From Nematostella vectensis (Eukaryota; Cnidaria; Anthozoa; Actiniaria; Edwardsiidae), in assembly GCF_932526225.1 (NCBI RefSeq), contig NC_064048.1:4818627-4882626 (forward strand): a DNA stretch of 64,000 nt, given 5' to 3'. How positions within the stretch are numbered: position 1 is the first letter of the stretch; each line of letters starts with the position of its first letter. Under the pieces are notes generated by a model. The model had not been told where the DNA came from. It was given only the letters and a program-made list of their open reading frames with translations, and did not search any database. Below are positions 51,819-62,178 of the stretch, piece after piece. The translations under genes were made by a program, and so were the position numbers.

Positions 51819-52208
51819 TTACAAAAATATCAATGCGATCTCGTCCTCAATTGTCGAGTCGCGAAGTTTCTCCTCGAATAGTTCTCGATTCACTACTAGC
51901 GCTGAAAACTTCACGTGTAGCTTTACCTCTGCACCACATCTACACNNNNNNNNNNNNNNNNNNNNNNNNNNNNNNNNNNNNNNNNNNNNNNNNNNNNNNN
52001 NNNNNNNNNNNNNNNNNNNNNNNNNNNNNNNNNNNNNNNNNNNNNNNNNNNNNNNNNNNNNNNNNNNNNNNNNNNNNNNNNNNNNNNNNNNNNNNNNNNN
52101 NNNNNNNNNNNNNNNNNNNNNNNNNNNNNNNNNNNNNNNNNNNNNATTTAGTTCGCTACTAAGATGAATATCACATTTCTTAGGGTTTCCTACGAAAACA
52201 CGAGGCAT
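51819..52208 (-). CDS. Probable 5' exon of the RNF217 homologue, broken by an assembly gap
   Basis: A minus frame from ATG 52208 (MPRVFVGNPKKCDIHLSSEL) runs into 200 Ns and continues with CRCGAEVKLHVKFSALVVNR then ELFEEKLRDSTIEDEIALIF. It is upstream of and on the same strand as the RBR exons. The frames do not join directly and stops intervene, so an intron or lost sequence is needed. A Cys-containing region before the RBR is plausible for RNF217, but the assignment is by position. Confidence 0.4.
   Translation of the reverse strand: MPRVFVGNPKKCDIHLSSELNXXXXXXXXXXXXXXXXXXXXXXXXXXXXXXXXXXXXXXXXXXXXXXXXXXXXXXXXXXXXXXXXXXXCRCGAEVKLHVKFSALVVNRELFEEKLRDSTIEDEIALIFL
51946..52145. other. Assembly gap of 200 N
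   Basis: Exactly 200 undetermined bases, probably a placeholder of arbitrary size. It falls in the 5' part of the RNF217 gene. Confidence 0.99.
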
Positions 52209-53760
52209 TCAACTTAAGAAGGTGAGCAACTAGTTCTTATTGTTTTCAGTTTTGCAGAGCTCCTTAAGGATTATTTTTGCAACAAGTAAGCTGGCAGACT
52301 TCAAATTAAATATATTTTAAAAGGGATTGAGTGGAAAGATGCTTTCACTTGATTTTTCCACTGAAATAAGAACTTGCTGGATACGCTTAAGAGTCTGTTT
52401 TGGCTAAATCTAGAAATGCGGGTTCTAACTTACGAATTTTACTGTGAAGATACTCACCTCAGTTGTTCTTGTTTTGATGAAGTCCAATGGGAAATGTCCT
52501 TTGGCAACACTATCCAATAACTTTATCCAAGTCTTCAATAAAGTCCTTATTTGTTCAGCATACCGGCTTTGCCTTTGTTCAGTTCAAGGCGCCTAGGATA
52601 TTTGGCAATCTCAGAAGCAGCTATTTGAGTTGGTTAAACATTCTATCTTGCCGACAAGTTGAACCAAAGTAAATACGATATGGCAATTTGGAGCTTCGGT
52701 AAACAAACAGAATCAAGGTAAAAACTAACAATAAAACACAATTAAAAAAATTAGATTTCTTCTTCATTATTTCTAGTTTTGTTAAAAAAAAAGAATTTTT
52801 GAAAGATACATCCTGGTAGTAAAATCTGCGTTTGACAAATATGAAAATATACACTTCTGAAATATTAAGTGTTGACAAAAGTAAGAGGGCACTTGACATT
52901 TAAAATTACTTTTAGATTCGATTATAATAGGAATTGGGCACTTTTTGGTCAGAATTCAATTTCTTCAAAGATAGTTTAATTGAAAACAAATTACAGTTGA
53001 GTTTTTGCGGCGAATTTAATGCATTATTTTGCAGCAATATAAGAAATGCACTAACAACATTTGATTACGCGTTGCCCCCTTCTCCAAATAATAATAATAA
53101 TAATAATGAATAAATAAATAAAGCCGAAAGGAAACTCTGATTACCTTCAGGTTAAATGAAAAATATAATTATTTAATTCAATGAATGGAAAAGACATCAA
53201 GATTAAAGAACAACATTTTCTACATAAAAAACAAATATAAGGAATGTCATTGAAGAAAAATGGGAAATTGGACTTCTAGTATCAAATAAAAAACTAATTA
53301 CCATAATAATAGGAAAAAAAGGATTCTAATTCGGGATCTCAATAAGAATAATCCTGCCAAGCCACCAGGGAAAGATTTAATTTCAAATTACTTCATATAC
53401 CAATATTTGTTTTTGTCGGTATGGTATATTGCTCTTTTTGTAACAAATTGGTAATAGTCTAGAATGCGAGATTAGTGAAGAAAAGGACTAATCCATAACC
53501 TCTGAAATAAATCGAAAGAGTGAAAAAGTAAAAGGAAATTTACCAATTATTTTTTTCTTATAATATCTTATAGAATGAGGTTAGGAAGGGTTTACAAACA
53601 TATTAAAAAGTGCAAATAAACCTGAGTGATTGTTTCTAGTAGAATTTCAAACACATCTTAATTTAAAATATGAGAAAAAATGTCAAATGCAGTGTCATAG
53701 GTTTTATTTATTTTACTAGATTCGCTTGCGGCACGGAAAAAAGCTCTAAAAAGGACTAAT
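52209..53760. other. AT-rich, no gene seen
   Basis: Poly-A and poly-T rich sequence with short ORFs and an (AAT)n run near 53090. No exon with good splice sites and no TIR element was recognised. Confidence 0.5.
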
Positions 53761-53769
53761 ATAAGCAAT

Positions 53770-54030
53770 TTAATGACATTTAGAAAATTAAAGCGATACC
53801 GATATAGCGTTTTCCGATAATACTTATAACTAGTTCCTACAGCAGGCCTAATTTAATGACATTTTGAAACTAAAGCGATACCGATATAGTGTTTTCCGAT
53901 AATACTTATAACAGCTTCCTACAGCAGGACACCGCAGGGGCGAATCTAGCTTTTCGCTGAAGGTGTGTGTGTGTGTGTGTGTGTGTGGGGGGGGGGGGTT
54001 AAACCCTCCCCTTAGATCCGCTACTGGACA
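53770..54030. repeat. Local duplication and small CAGGGGCG MITE
   Basis: TTAATGACATTT..AAGCGATACCGATATAG.GTTTTCCGATAATAC occurs twice, ending near 53830 and 53910. It is followed by a short element with CAGGGGCGAATCTAG at about 53936 and CTTAGATCCGCTACTG ending near 54027, containing (GT)n and G-run sequence. Confidence 0.6.
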
Positions 54031-54775
54031 CCAGCACGACAAGTAGTTGTTGTAATCGTCTTGTTTAATGTCGCAGCAAATCACAGAACTTGAGATGGAA
54101 GCCCTCTGAAGATTCAAATTACATTTTACTTGTGCTTCTAATGGGCTTCTCATGTGAAACGGGCGAAGTGTTAGAACATATAGGGAGTTTCGCCATGACA
54201 TTAAGTGACCCCAAAATAAATAAATCGTCAAACGCAATCTAGGCAGGATTTCTAATTCCCGCCTCTCGCGGGTAATTGTTTTCAAAATTCGTTCAAATTT
54301 AAACCAGTTTAGTATGCCCTTCAAGGAGTGCGATCGATCTGATCTGATACCAATATAATCACCGATGCTTAAAGTTTGTAATTTCTGAAATAAACACTAG
54401 ATATTATAAATCGGCTAGTTGCGATGCACGTGCAATGAAAATGCAGTTTAGGGGATTTGGTACAAAAATACAAAAAATGTTATTTCGAACCATTCCATTA
54501 AGCGTGTATGAGGTAAGTCCCACTTGATGCCTTATATGACAAGCTGACCAAATCGATTCCCCGGAAATATCGAAAACTAAATCGAGTGCCAATTTCTAAC
54601 ATACTTTTCGATATTTCCAAGGAATCGACTTAGTGGTCCGCTCGTAATATACGACATCCACGAAATATATTTTGTTTACCCCTTAATAATACGTCATTGA
54701 CGTCATCAAGTGGTATTTTACTGCGGTTTTCAATATTCTACAAACATATGAACAATTCCAATTGATCAGCAGGGG

Positions 54776-57700
54776 TGTATCACCGCTTAATGTAACAACT
54801 GCCGCTTAATGTAACAAAAATCGCCGCTTAACACATTGACCCCTGAACCGGCCTGTACCGGCTTTGGGAAGTACCCACAACCCAAAAAATTCATAAATTC
54901 AAAATAAACACAACAAGATGAAGATACTCAGGCATCAGTCTAAGGGATAAATGGTCTTGCAGATATGCATCCAACCAAGGTGTTGGCATCTACTCTTAAG
55001 CCAAATAATAGCACAGGTTCTTTGACAAATCTCAAATCGAACAAGGAGAGAAAAGCAGAATCACCCCTCTCAATAAAACGCTCAAAATACCACACAAGGG
55101 AGAGAGATCAGCAAACACAGCTCAAGACACAAATAGATACCTTTATTCTGATCCTCCAGGTACATTTCCTTGGCCTCAAAACACAATGCCCATTCCTTGA
55201 AGGATTGTACAACCACGAAAATATGTTTACGTATTGCAAAGCATTCTGGGAGATACAGGGGAAAATTCACGAGGGGAGGGCCAGTCAACACTCCTCTCCC
55301 CAAAGTCAGATGGTTTTTTATAAGTCTTTTCACCCCGAAGCCAAACGAATCAATTCCAGGTCATACAGACCCAGAATAGCAGTGTAAACAATTTTGCAAT
55401 CAATTTGGTTTCAGAAAAGACACCATTTAGGAGAGCTGTGGTGATTCATTAGAAAATTATTTTCTCATCTGGGCAAAGCCAAACAAGAAAAAATCATCAT
55501 GAATCCACCTTTGCTTGCAAATATCCATAAGCAAAGCACTCAATTATGCCCCAAAAGACTTCATGATGTCCTGAGACACTCTCCTAATATGCTCATAGCT
55601 GTATTTTTTGATGAAAAATACAAGCAACCATCAACTTGTGCTGGCTTCAGCACATCGACGAGGGATTAAAAGTGGGGACCGCAAAGCACTGTTGGAAAGC
55701 TTGGATACCGCTGACTAGGTGCAGCTGTGTTTGACTTTGACGGGCTGTATAAAACTCAGAATAGGGGGGGAGGTATCTGTTTTCAGTCTGTTTTTTGTAA
55801 ATTCAGCTCCAAAAAAGCCAGGAGTCAATGGGTTAATCAACCACCCCTAGATTTTAATCAAAATAACTAGACCTTTTTAGACTTGTGCTGTGACATACAC
55901 CAGTGGATTGGATCACATATATGCCATTTCTAGCAAGTGAATATCTTTAACCTAGAAAATAGAATTTTTTTTACTTGGACATGACTGGACTCATTGATAG
56001 GGATGATATGCATAGCTTTTTTAGAAAAAAATGCCCAAGAAAACATCAGATTCAGGCAAGGTTTTGTGATAAGATTACTTTGACGGTGAATATACAGGAA
56101 AAGTACCAAAAGTTTGTTGACACTGCTGCTTTGAATTTATAAAGGCAAATATTTTTATAGAATTTGGGCTCCCTGTGGTTTCCCTAATGGTTTTAACATA
56201 AGAATTATCTGTTAGAATATCAGCCATAACTTAAAGGAGGCTTGTTTGTATATCAAGCAGAATTTGCCTACACTGTTGTATGCACCTAAGCTTGCGAAAA
56301 ATGCATTGTTCTCAGGCAGTGAGGCAAGCACGATTTTTAGGGTGTGTTGGTGAACACATTGACCCCTGAACCGGCCTGTACCGGCTTTGGGAAGTACCCA
56401 CAACCCAAAAAATTCATAAATTCAAAATAAACACAACAAGATGAAGATACTCAGGCATCAGTCTAAGGGATAAATGGTCTTGCAGATATGCATCCAACCA
56501 AGGTGTTGGCATCTACTCTTAAGCCAAATAATAGCACAGGTTCTTTGACAAATCTCAAATCGAACAAGGAGAGAAAAGCAGAATCACCCCTCTCAATAAA
56601 ACGCTCAAAATACCACACAAGGGAGAGAGATCAGCAAACACAGCTCAAGACACAAATAGATACCTTTATTCTGATCCTCCAGGTACATTTCCTTGGCCTC
56701 AAAACACAATGCCCATTCCTTGAAGGATTGTACAACCACGAAAATATGTTTACGTATTGCAAAGCATTCTGGGAGATACAGGGGAAAATTCACGAGGGGA
56801 GGGCCAGTCAACACTCCTCTCCCCAAAGTCAGATGGTTTTTTATAAGTCTTTTCACCCCGAAGCCAAACGAATCAATTCCAGGTCATACAGACCCAGAAT
56901 AGCAGTGTAAACAATTTTGCAATCAATTTGGTTTCAGAAAAGACACCATTTAGGAGAGCTGTGGTGATTCATTAGAAAATTATTTTCTCATCTGGGCAAA
57001 GCCAAACAAGAAAAAATCATCATGAATCCACCTTTGCTTGCAAATATCCATAAGCAAAGCACTCAATTATGCCCCAAAAGACTTCATGATGTCCTGAGAC
57101 ACTCTCCTAATATGCTCATAGCTGTATTTTTTGATGAAAAATACAAGCAACCATCAACTTGTGCTGGCTTCAGCACATCGACGAGGGATTAAAAGTGGGG
57201 ACCGCAAAGCACTGTTGGAAAGCTTGGATACCGCTGACTAGGTGCAGCTGTGTTTGACTTTGACGGGCTGTATAAAACTCAGAATAGGGGGGGAGGTATC
57301 TGTTTTCAGTCTGTTTTTTGTAAATTCAGCTCCAAAAAAGCCAGGAGTCAATGGGTTAATCAACCACCCCTAGATTTTAATCAAAATAACTAGACCTTTT
57401 TAGACTTGTGCTGTGACATACACCAGTGGATTGGATCACATATATGCCATTTCTAGCAAGTGAATATCTTTAACCTAGAAAATAGAATTTTTTTTACTTG
57501 GACATGACTGGACTCATTGATAGGGATGATATGCATAGCTTTTTTAGAAAAAAATGCCCAAGAAAACATCAGATTCAGGCAAGGTTTTGTGATAAGATTA
57601 CTTTGACGGTGAATATACAGGAAAAGTACCAAAAGTTTGTTGACACTGCTGCTTTGAATTTATAAAGGCAAATATTTTTATAGAATTTGGGCTCCCTGTG

Positions 57701-60675
57701 GTTTCCCTAATGGTTTTAACATAAGAATTATCTGTTAGAATATCAGCCATAACTTAAAGGAGGCTTGTTTGTATATCAAGCAGAATTTGCCTACACTGTT
57801 GTATGCACCTAAGCTTGCGAAAAATGCATTGTTCTCAGGCAGTGAGGCAAGCACGATTTTTAGGGTGTGTTGGTGAACACATTGACCCCTGAACCGGCCT
57901 GTACCGGCTTTGGGAAGTACCCACAACCCAAAAAATTCATAAATTCAAAATAAACACAACAAGATGAAGATACTCAGGCATCAGTCTAAGGGATAAATGG
58001 TCTTGCAGATATGCATCCAACCAAGGTGTTGGCATCTACTCTTAAGCCAAATAATAGCACAGGTTCTTTGACAAATCTCAAATCGAACAAGGAGAGAAAA
58101 GCAGAATCACCCCTCTCAATAAAACGCTCAAAATACCACACAAGGGAGAGAGATCAGCAAACACAGCTCAAGACACAAATAGATACCTTTATTCTGATCC
58201 TCCAGGTACATTTCCTTGGCCTCAAAACACAATGCCCATTCCTTGAAGGATTGTACAACCACGAAAATATGTTTACGTATTGCAAAGCATTCTGGGAGAT
58301 ACAGGGGAAAATTCACGAGGGGAGGGCCAGTCAACACTCCTCTCCCCAAAGTCAGATGGTTTTTTATAAGTCTTTTCACCCCGAAGCCAAACGAATCAAT
58401 TCCAGGTCATACAGACCCAGAATAGCAGTGTAAACAATTTTGCAATCAATTTGGTTTCAGAAAAGACACCATTTAGGAGAGCTGTGGTGATTCATTAGAA
58501 AATTATTTTCTCATCTGGGCAAAGCCAAACAAGAAAAAATCATCATGAATCCACCTTTGCTTGCAAATATCCATAAGCAAAGCACTCAATTATGCCCCAA
58601 AAGACTTCATGATGTCCTGAGACACTCTCCTAATATGCTCATAGCTGTATTTTTTGATGAAAAATACAAGCAACCATCAACTTGTGCTGGCTTCAGCACA
58701 TCGACGAGGGATTAAAAGTGGGGACCGCAAAGCACTGTTGGAAAGCTTGGATACCGCTGACTAGGTGCAGCTGTGTTTGACTTTGACGGGCTGTATAAAA
58801 CTCAGAATAGGGGGGGAGGTATCTGTTTTCAGTCTGTTTTTTGTAAATTCAGCTCCAAAAAAGCCAGGAGTCAATGGGTTAATCAACCACCCCTAGATTT
58901 TAATCAAAATAACTAGACCTTTTTAGACTTGTGCTGTGACATACACCAGTGGATTGGATCACATATATGCCATTTCTAGCAAGTGAATATCTTTAACCTA
59001 GAAAATAGAATTTTTTTTACTTGGACATGACTGGACTCATTGATAGGGATGATATGCATAGCTTTTTTAGAAAAAAATGCCCAAGAAAACATCAGATTCA
59101 GGCAAGGTTTTGTGATAAGATTACTTTGACGGTGAATATACAGGAAAAGTACCAAAAGTTTGTTGACACTGCTGCTTTGAATTTATAAAGGCAAATATTT
59201 TTATAGAATTTGGGCTCCCTGTGGTTTCCCTAATGGTTTTAACATAAGAATTATCTGTTAGAATATCAGCCATAACTTAAAGGAGGCTTGTTTGTATATC
59301 AAGCAGAATTTGCCTACACTGTTGTATGCACCTAAGCTTGCGAAAAATGCATTGTTCTCAGGCAGTGAGGCAAGCACGATTTTTAGGGTGTGTTGGTGAA
59401 CACATTGACCCCTGAACCGGCCTGTACCGGCTTTGGGAAGTACCCACAACCCAAAAAATTCATAAATTCAAAATAAACACAACAAGATGAAGATACTCAG
59501 GCATCAGTCTAAGGGATAAATGGTCTTGCAGATATGCATCCAACCAAGGTGTTGGCATCTACTCTTAAGCCAAATAATAGCACAGGTTCTTTGACAAATC
59601 TCAAATCGAACAAGGAGAGAAAAGCAGAATCACCCCTCTCAATAAAACGCTCAAAATACCACACAAGGGAGAGAGATCAGCAAACACAGCTCAAGACACA
59701 AATAGATACCTTTATTCTGATCCTCCAGGTACATTTCCTTGGCCTCAAAACACAATGCCCATTCCTTGAAGGATTGTACAACCACGAAAATATGTTTACG
59801 TATTGCAAAGCATTCTGGGAGATACAGGGGAAAATTCACGAGGGGAGGGCCAGTCAACACTCCTCTCCCCAAAGTCAGATGGTTTTTTATAAGTCTTTTC
59901 ACCCCGAAGCCAAACGAATCAATTCCAGGTCATACAGACCCAGAATAGCAGTGTAAACAATTTTGCAATCAATTTGGTTTCAGAAAAGACACCATTTAGG
60001 AGAGCTGTGGTGATTCATTAGAAAATTATTTTCTCATCTGGGCAAAGCCAAACAAGAAAAAATCATCATGAATCCACCTTTGCTTGCAAATATCCATAAG
60101 CAAAGCACTCAATTATGCCCCAAAAGACTTCATGATGTCCTGAGACACTCTCCTAATATGCTCATAGCTGTATTTTTTGATGAAAAATACAAGCAACCAT
60201 CAACTTGTGCTGGCTTCAGCACATCGACGAGGGATTAAAAGTGGGGACCGCAAAGCACTGTTGGAAAGCTTGGATACCGCTGACTAGGTGCAGCTGTGTT
60301 TGACTTTGACGGGCTGTATAAAACTCAGAATAGGGGGGGAGGTATCTGTTTTCAGTCTGTTTTTTGTAAATTCAGCTCCAAAAAAGCCAGGAGTCAATGG
60401 GTTAATGTAACACTAACGTTTAATGTAAGAAATTTTCATCAAATCTCATGATTAAAACATTGTCGGAAAACCAAAGTTGGAGAATGTCATGTAGGTGTCA
60501 AGGGGGGTGCATAAACAGTCATGTGAGGTGTGACGTCATCGATGACGTCATTAAAACGAAAATACTCATATCTCGGGATAGAAACATCGTAAAAAATCGT
60601 TTAAAAAATGTTTTATTACATTAAGTGTTAGTGTTACATTAAGCGGCGATTTTTGTTACATTAAGCGGTGATACA
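54776..60675. mobile_element. Small TIR element split by the piggyBac-like array
   Basis: The left end TGTATCACCGCTTAATGTAA (54776) and following CAAAAATCGCCGC are inverted at 60610-60675. Removing the array and one TTAA joins CGCCGC|TTAA|TGTAACACTAACG, the same sequence as the inverted right arm, so the interrupted element would be only about 320 bp. G-runs flank both ends, perhaps part of its own target duplication. Confidence 0.8.
54832..60401. mobile_element. Array of four identical piggyBac-like elements with three identical spacers
   Basis: Element copies lie at 54832-55832, 56355-57355, 57878-58878 and 59401-60401, each 1001 bp. Spacers are 522 bp, so the period is 1523 bp. Ends are CACATTGACCCCTG and CAGGAGTCAATGGG, imperfect inverted repeats like those of the older copy at 874-1500. 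The block is flanked by TTAA on both sides (54828-54831, 60402-60405). Inner right ends also meet TTAA, but inner left ends follow TGAA. A 140-codon ORF (MHPTKVLASTLKPNNS...) repeats in each copy; it is not a transposase and may not be a gene. Copies look identical where compared. Confidence 0.9.
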
Positions 60676-61186
60676 GGGGGGATATGAATGTTTTCAATTT
60701 ACACTGTAATCGCAATCGCATCGTAATTCTCAGTATAACTTTATATCCATCATGTATGACGAAGCAGAGAATTTAAATCGTATTTTACAAGTATTGAAGA
60801 CAATCATTCTAAAGAAAAACTACACACTTCGACAAAACCCATAATTTTCCCGCCATTTTCGTGATAAAAAGTCTCAAACCTGTTTTAGATAGAGACTTCT
60901 TTCAGCGTGACGTTGTTTTAGCTTTGTGAAAAAATACAACTTGCCTTGCATTATTTGATATTTCAGCAATAGAATCGAGAAGATTTGCATAGGGTTTCAT
61001 AGCCTACGAAACCATGCGTCACGCAATTCGGACCCAGGGTCTTTAACTAATATGTGCACGTCACATAGATATATTTCTTTTGTCGTCCTGTACACATTTT
61101 ATTCCCAAGTCTACTTGACAAATACTTCTAAATATGGTTATCCATTACCCCTCGTGGTCCTATTTTACCATATATGGACATGTCTC
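60676..61186. other. No gene seen
   Basis: AT-rich sequence. A CCATATATGG palindrome (CArG-type) is at 61168-61177. Short ORFs only. Confidence 0.4.
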
Positions 61187-61286
61187 ACTCATCATCGCTA
61201 AATGACGAGGCAGATGACAGCTCATCGTCCGAGTCCGCCTGTGGGGGTGGGGGACCTCCTCCGGGTAACAGCGCATCGGGATTACT
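61187..61286 (-). CDS. Possible 3'-terminal coding exon, Pro/Ser/Asp-rich
   Basis: On the minus strand an acceptor (TTTACAG) is followed by a frame with LLPGGGPPPPQADSDDEL and a C-terminal SSFSDDE before a TGA near 61187. Composition and splice site suggest a real last exon. No upstream exon was identified and the product is unknown. Confidence 0.3.
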
Positions 61287-61337
61287 GTAAATGAATTAAT
61301 TTACATAAATAAGCTGCACTATCACAATAAAATCCAC

Positions 61338-61675
61338 TTTAAACGCGAAACCGCGCTATAAAAAGGATAGGGACGCCCTCTTTTTACACATCAAAAAGTT
61401 TGAAATTAGAACCAACATGGCGGACTAACCGTTAGGCAGAGCGATAGACACAATTTCATAATAAAACTATGAATGCGTCCTTTAACGCCCAAACAACTTC
61501 CTCATCTTTCTCAACTTACTGTTTCTTTCTACCTTTGCTAGTTTATATGGAGCCAAATATTCGATTGCGATAAGAAAATCCGATACGTCTTGACAGCTCG
61601 ACGGCTGAGCGGCAATTGAAGGTGTCGCTGCCCTGGGCACGCTCCTTTTATAGCGCGGTTTCGTGCTTTAATAAC
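61338..61675. repeat. Foldback/TIR element (CGAAACCGCGCTATAAAA arms)
   Basis: TTTAAACGCGAAACCGCGCT followed by ATAAAAAGGA (from 61338) is inverted near 61645-61675 (TCCTTTTATAGCGCGGTTTCG then TGCTTTAA). One mismatch cluster is present. No ORF inside. TTTAA lies at both extremes, so a TTAA-type element is possible. Confidence 0.6.
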
Positions 61676-61904
61676 ACAGTAGCGAAAAAGATCAACACAA
61701 AGGGCTAATGCTCAGGGTCGTAGCAGGGGGTGGGGCACTGGGGGCATGTGCCCCCCCCCTCCTCCCAATATTTCAAGATTGGGCTACTCCCTTGCTGTCA
61801 GCTCCATGATGCTTTGCGCGCAGACTCACACTTTCCAATATGGCGGACGCTACATGCTGACTTCATGTTGACTTAGGGGGCTAGAGCAGAAAGGGCCAGT
61901 GACC

Positions 61905-62178
61905 ATATCAATATTTGGGTGACCTTCAAACCCGCTCGGTCAATCTCTGGGAGGCCTGGGTCTAAGGGCTTTTCAAGATTAGTGAGATAAAAATTGTCAG
62001 GTTTTTTTAGACAAATTCTTGCCACGAGTCTCAAATTGACAGGAATCAGCATTTTTCACCATATTTTCTGGAGATCAGGGAGCGGGAAAACTTTAGCTCT
62101 TCTAAATATGGGCATCAATGACCATATAAGGCAATGCAAACGAAGGACACTATCCTTGGGGAATATGTTTGATATGTC
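61905..62178 (+). repeat. Second copy of the 17867-18150 dispersed repeat
   Basis: It matches 17867-18150 over ~275 bp with few differences (GACCTTCAAACCCGCTCGG, GGAGATCAGGGAGCGGG, CTTGGGGAATATGTTTGATA). Both copies keep an open frame with a Walker-A-like RSGSGKTLALLNMG and end LSLGNMFDM. A diverged 3' part of the same frame is at 29200-29285. The frame is short and no start or full ATPase domain is visible. Confidence 0.75.

Noticed and set aside
54965-59956. 140-, 83-, 69- and 63-codon frames repeated in each 1523-bp unit as genes
   Set aside because: The repetition reflects the array, not conservation. No known domain is seen and the older copy at 1094 has only a diverged version.
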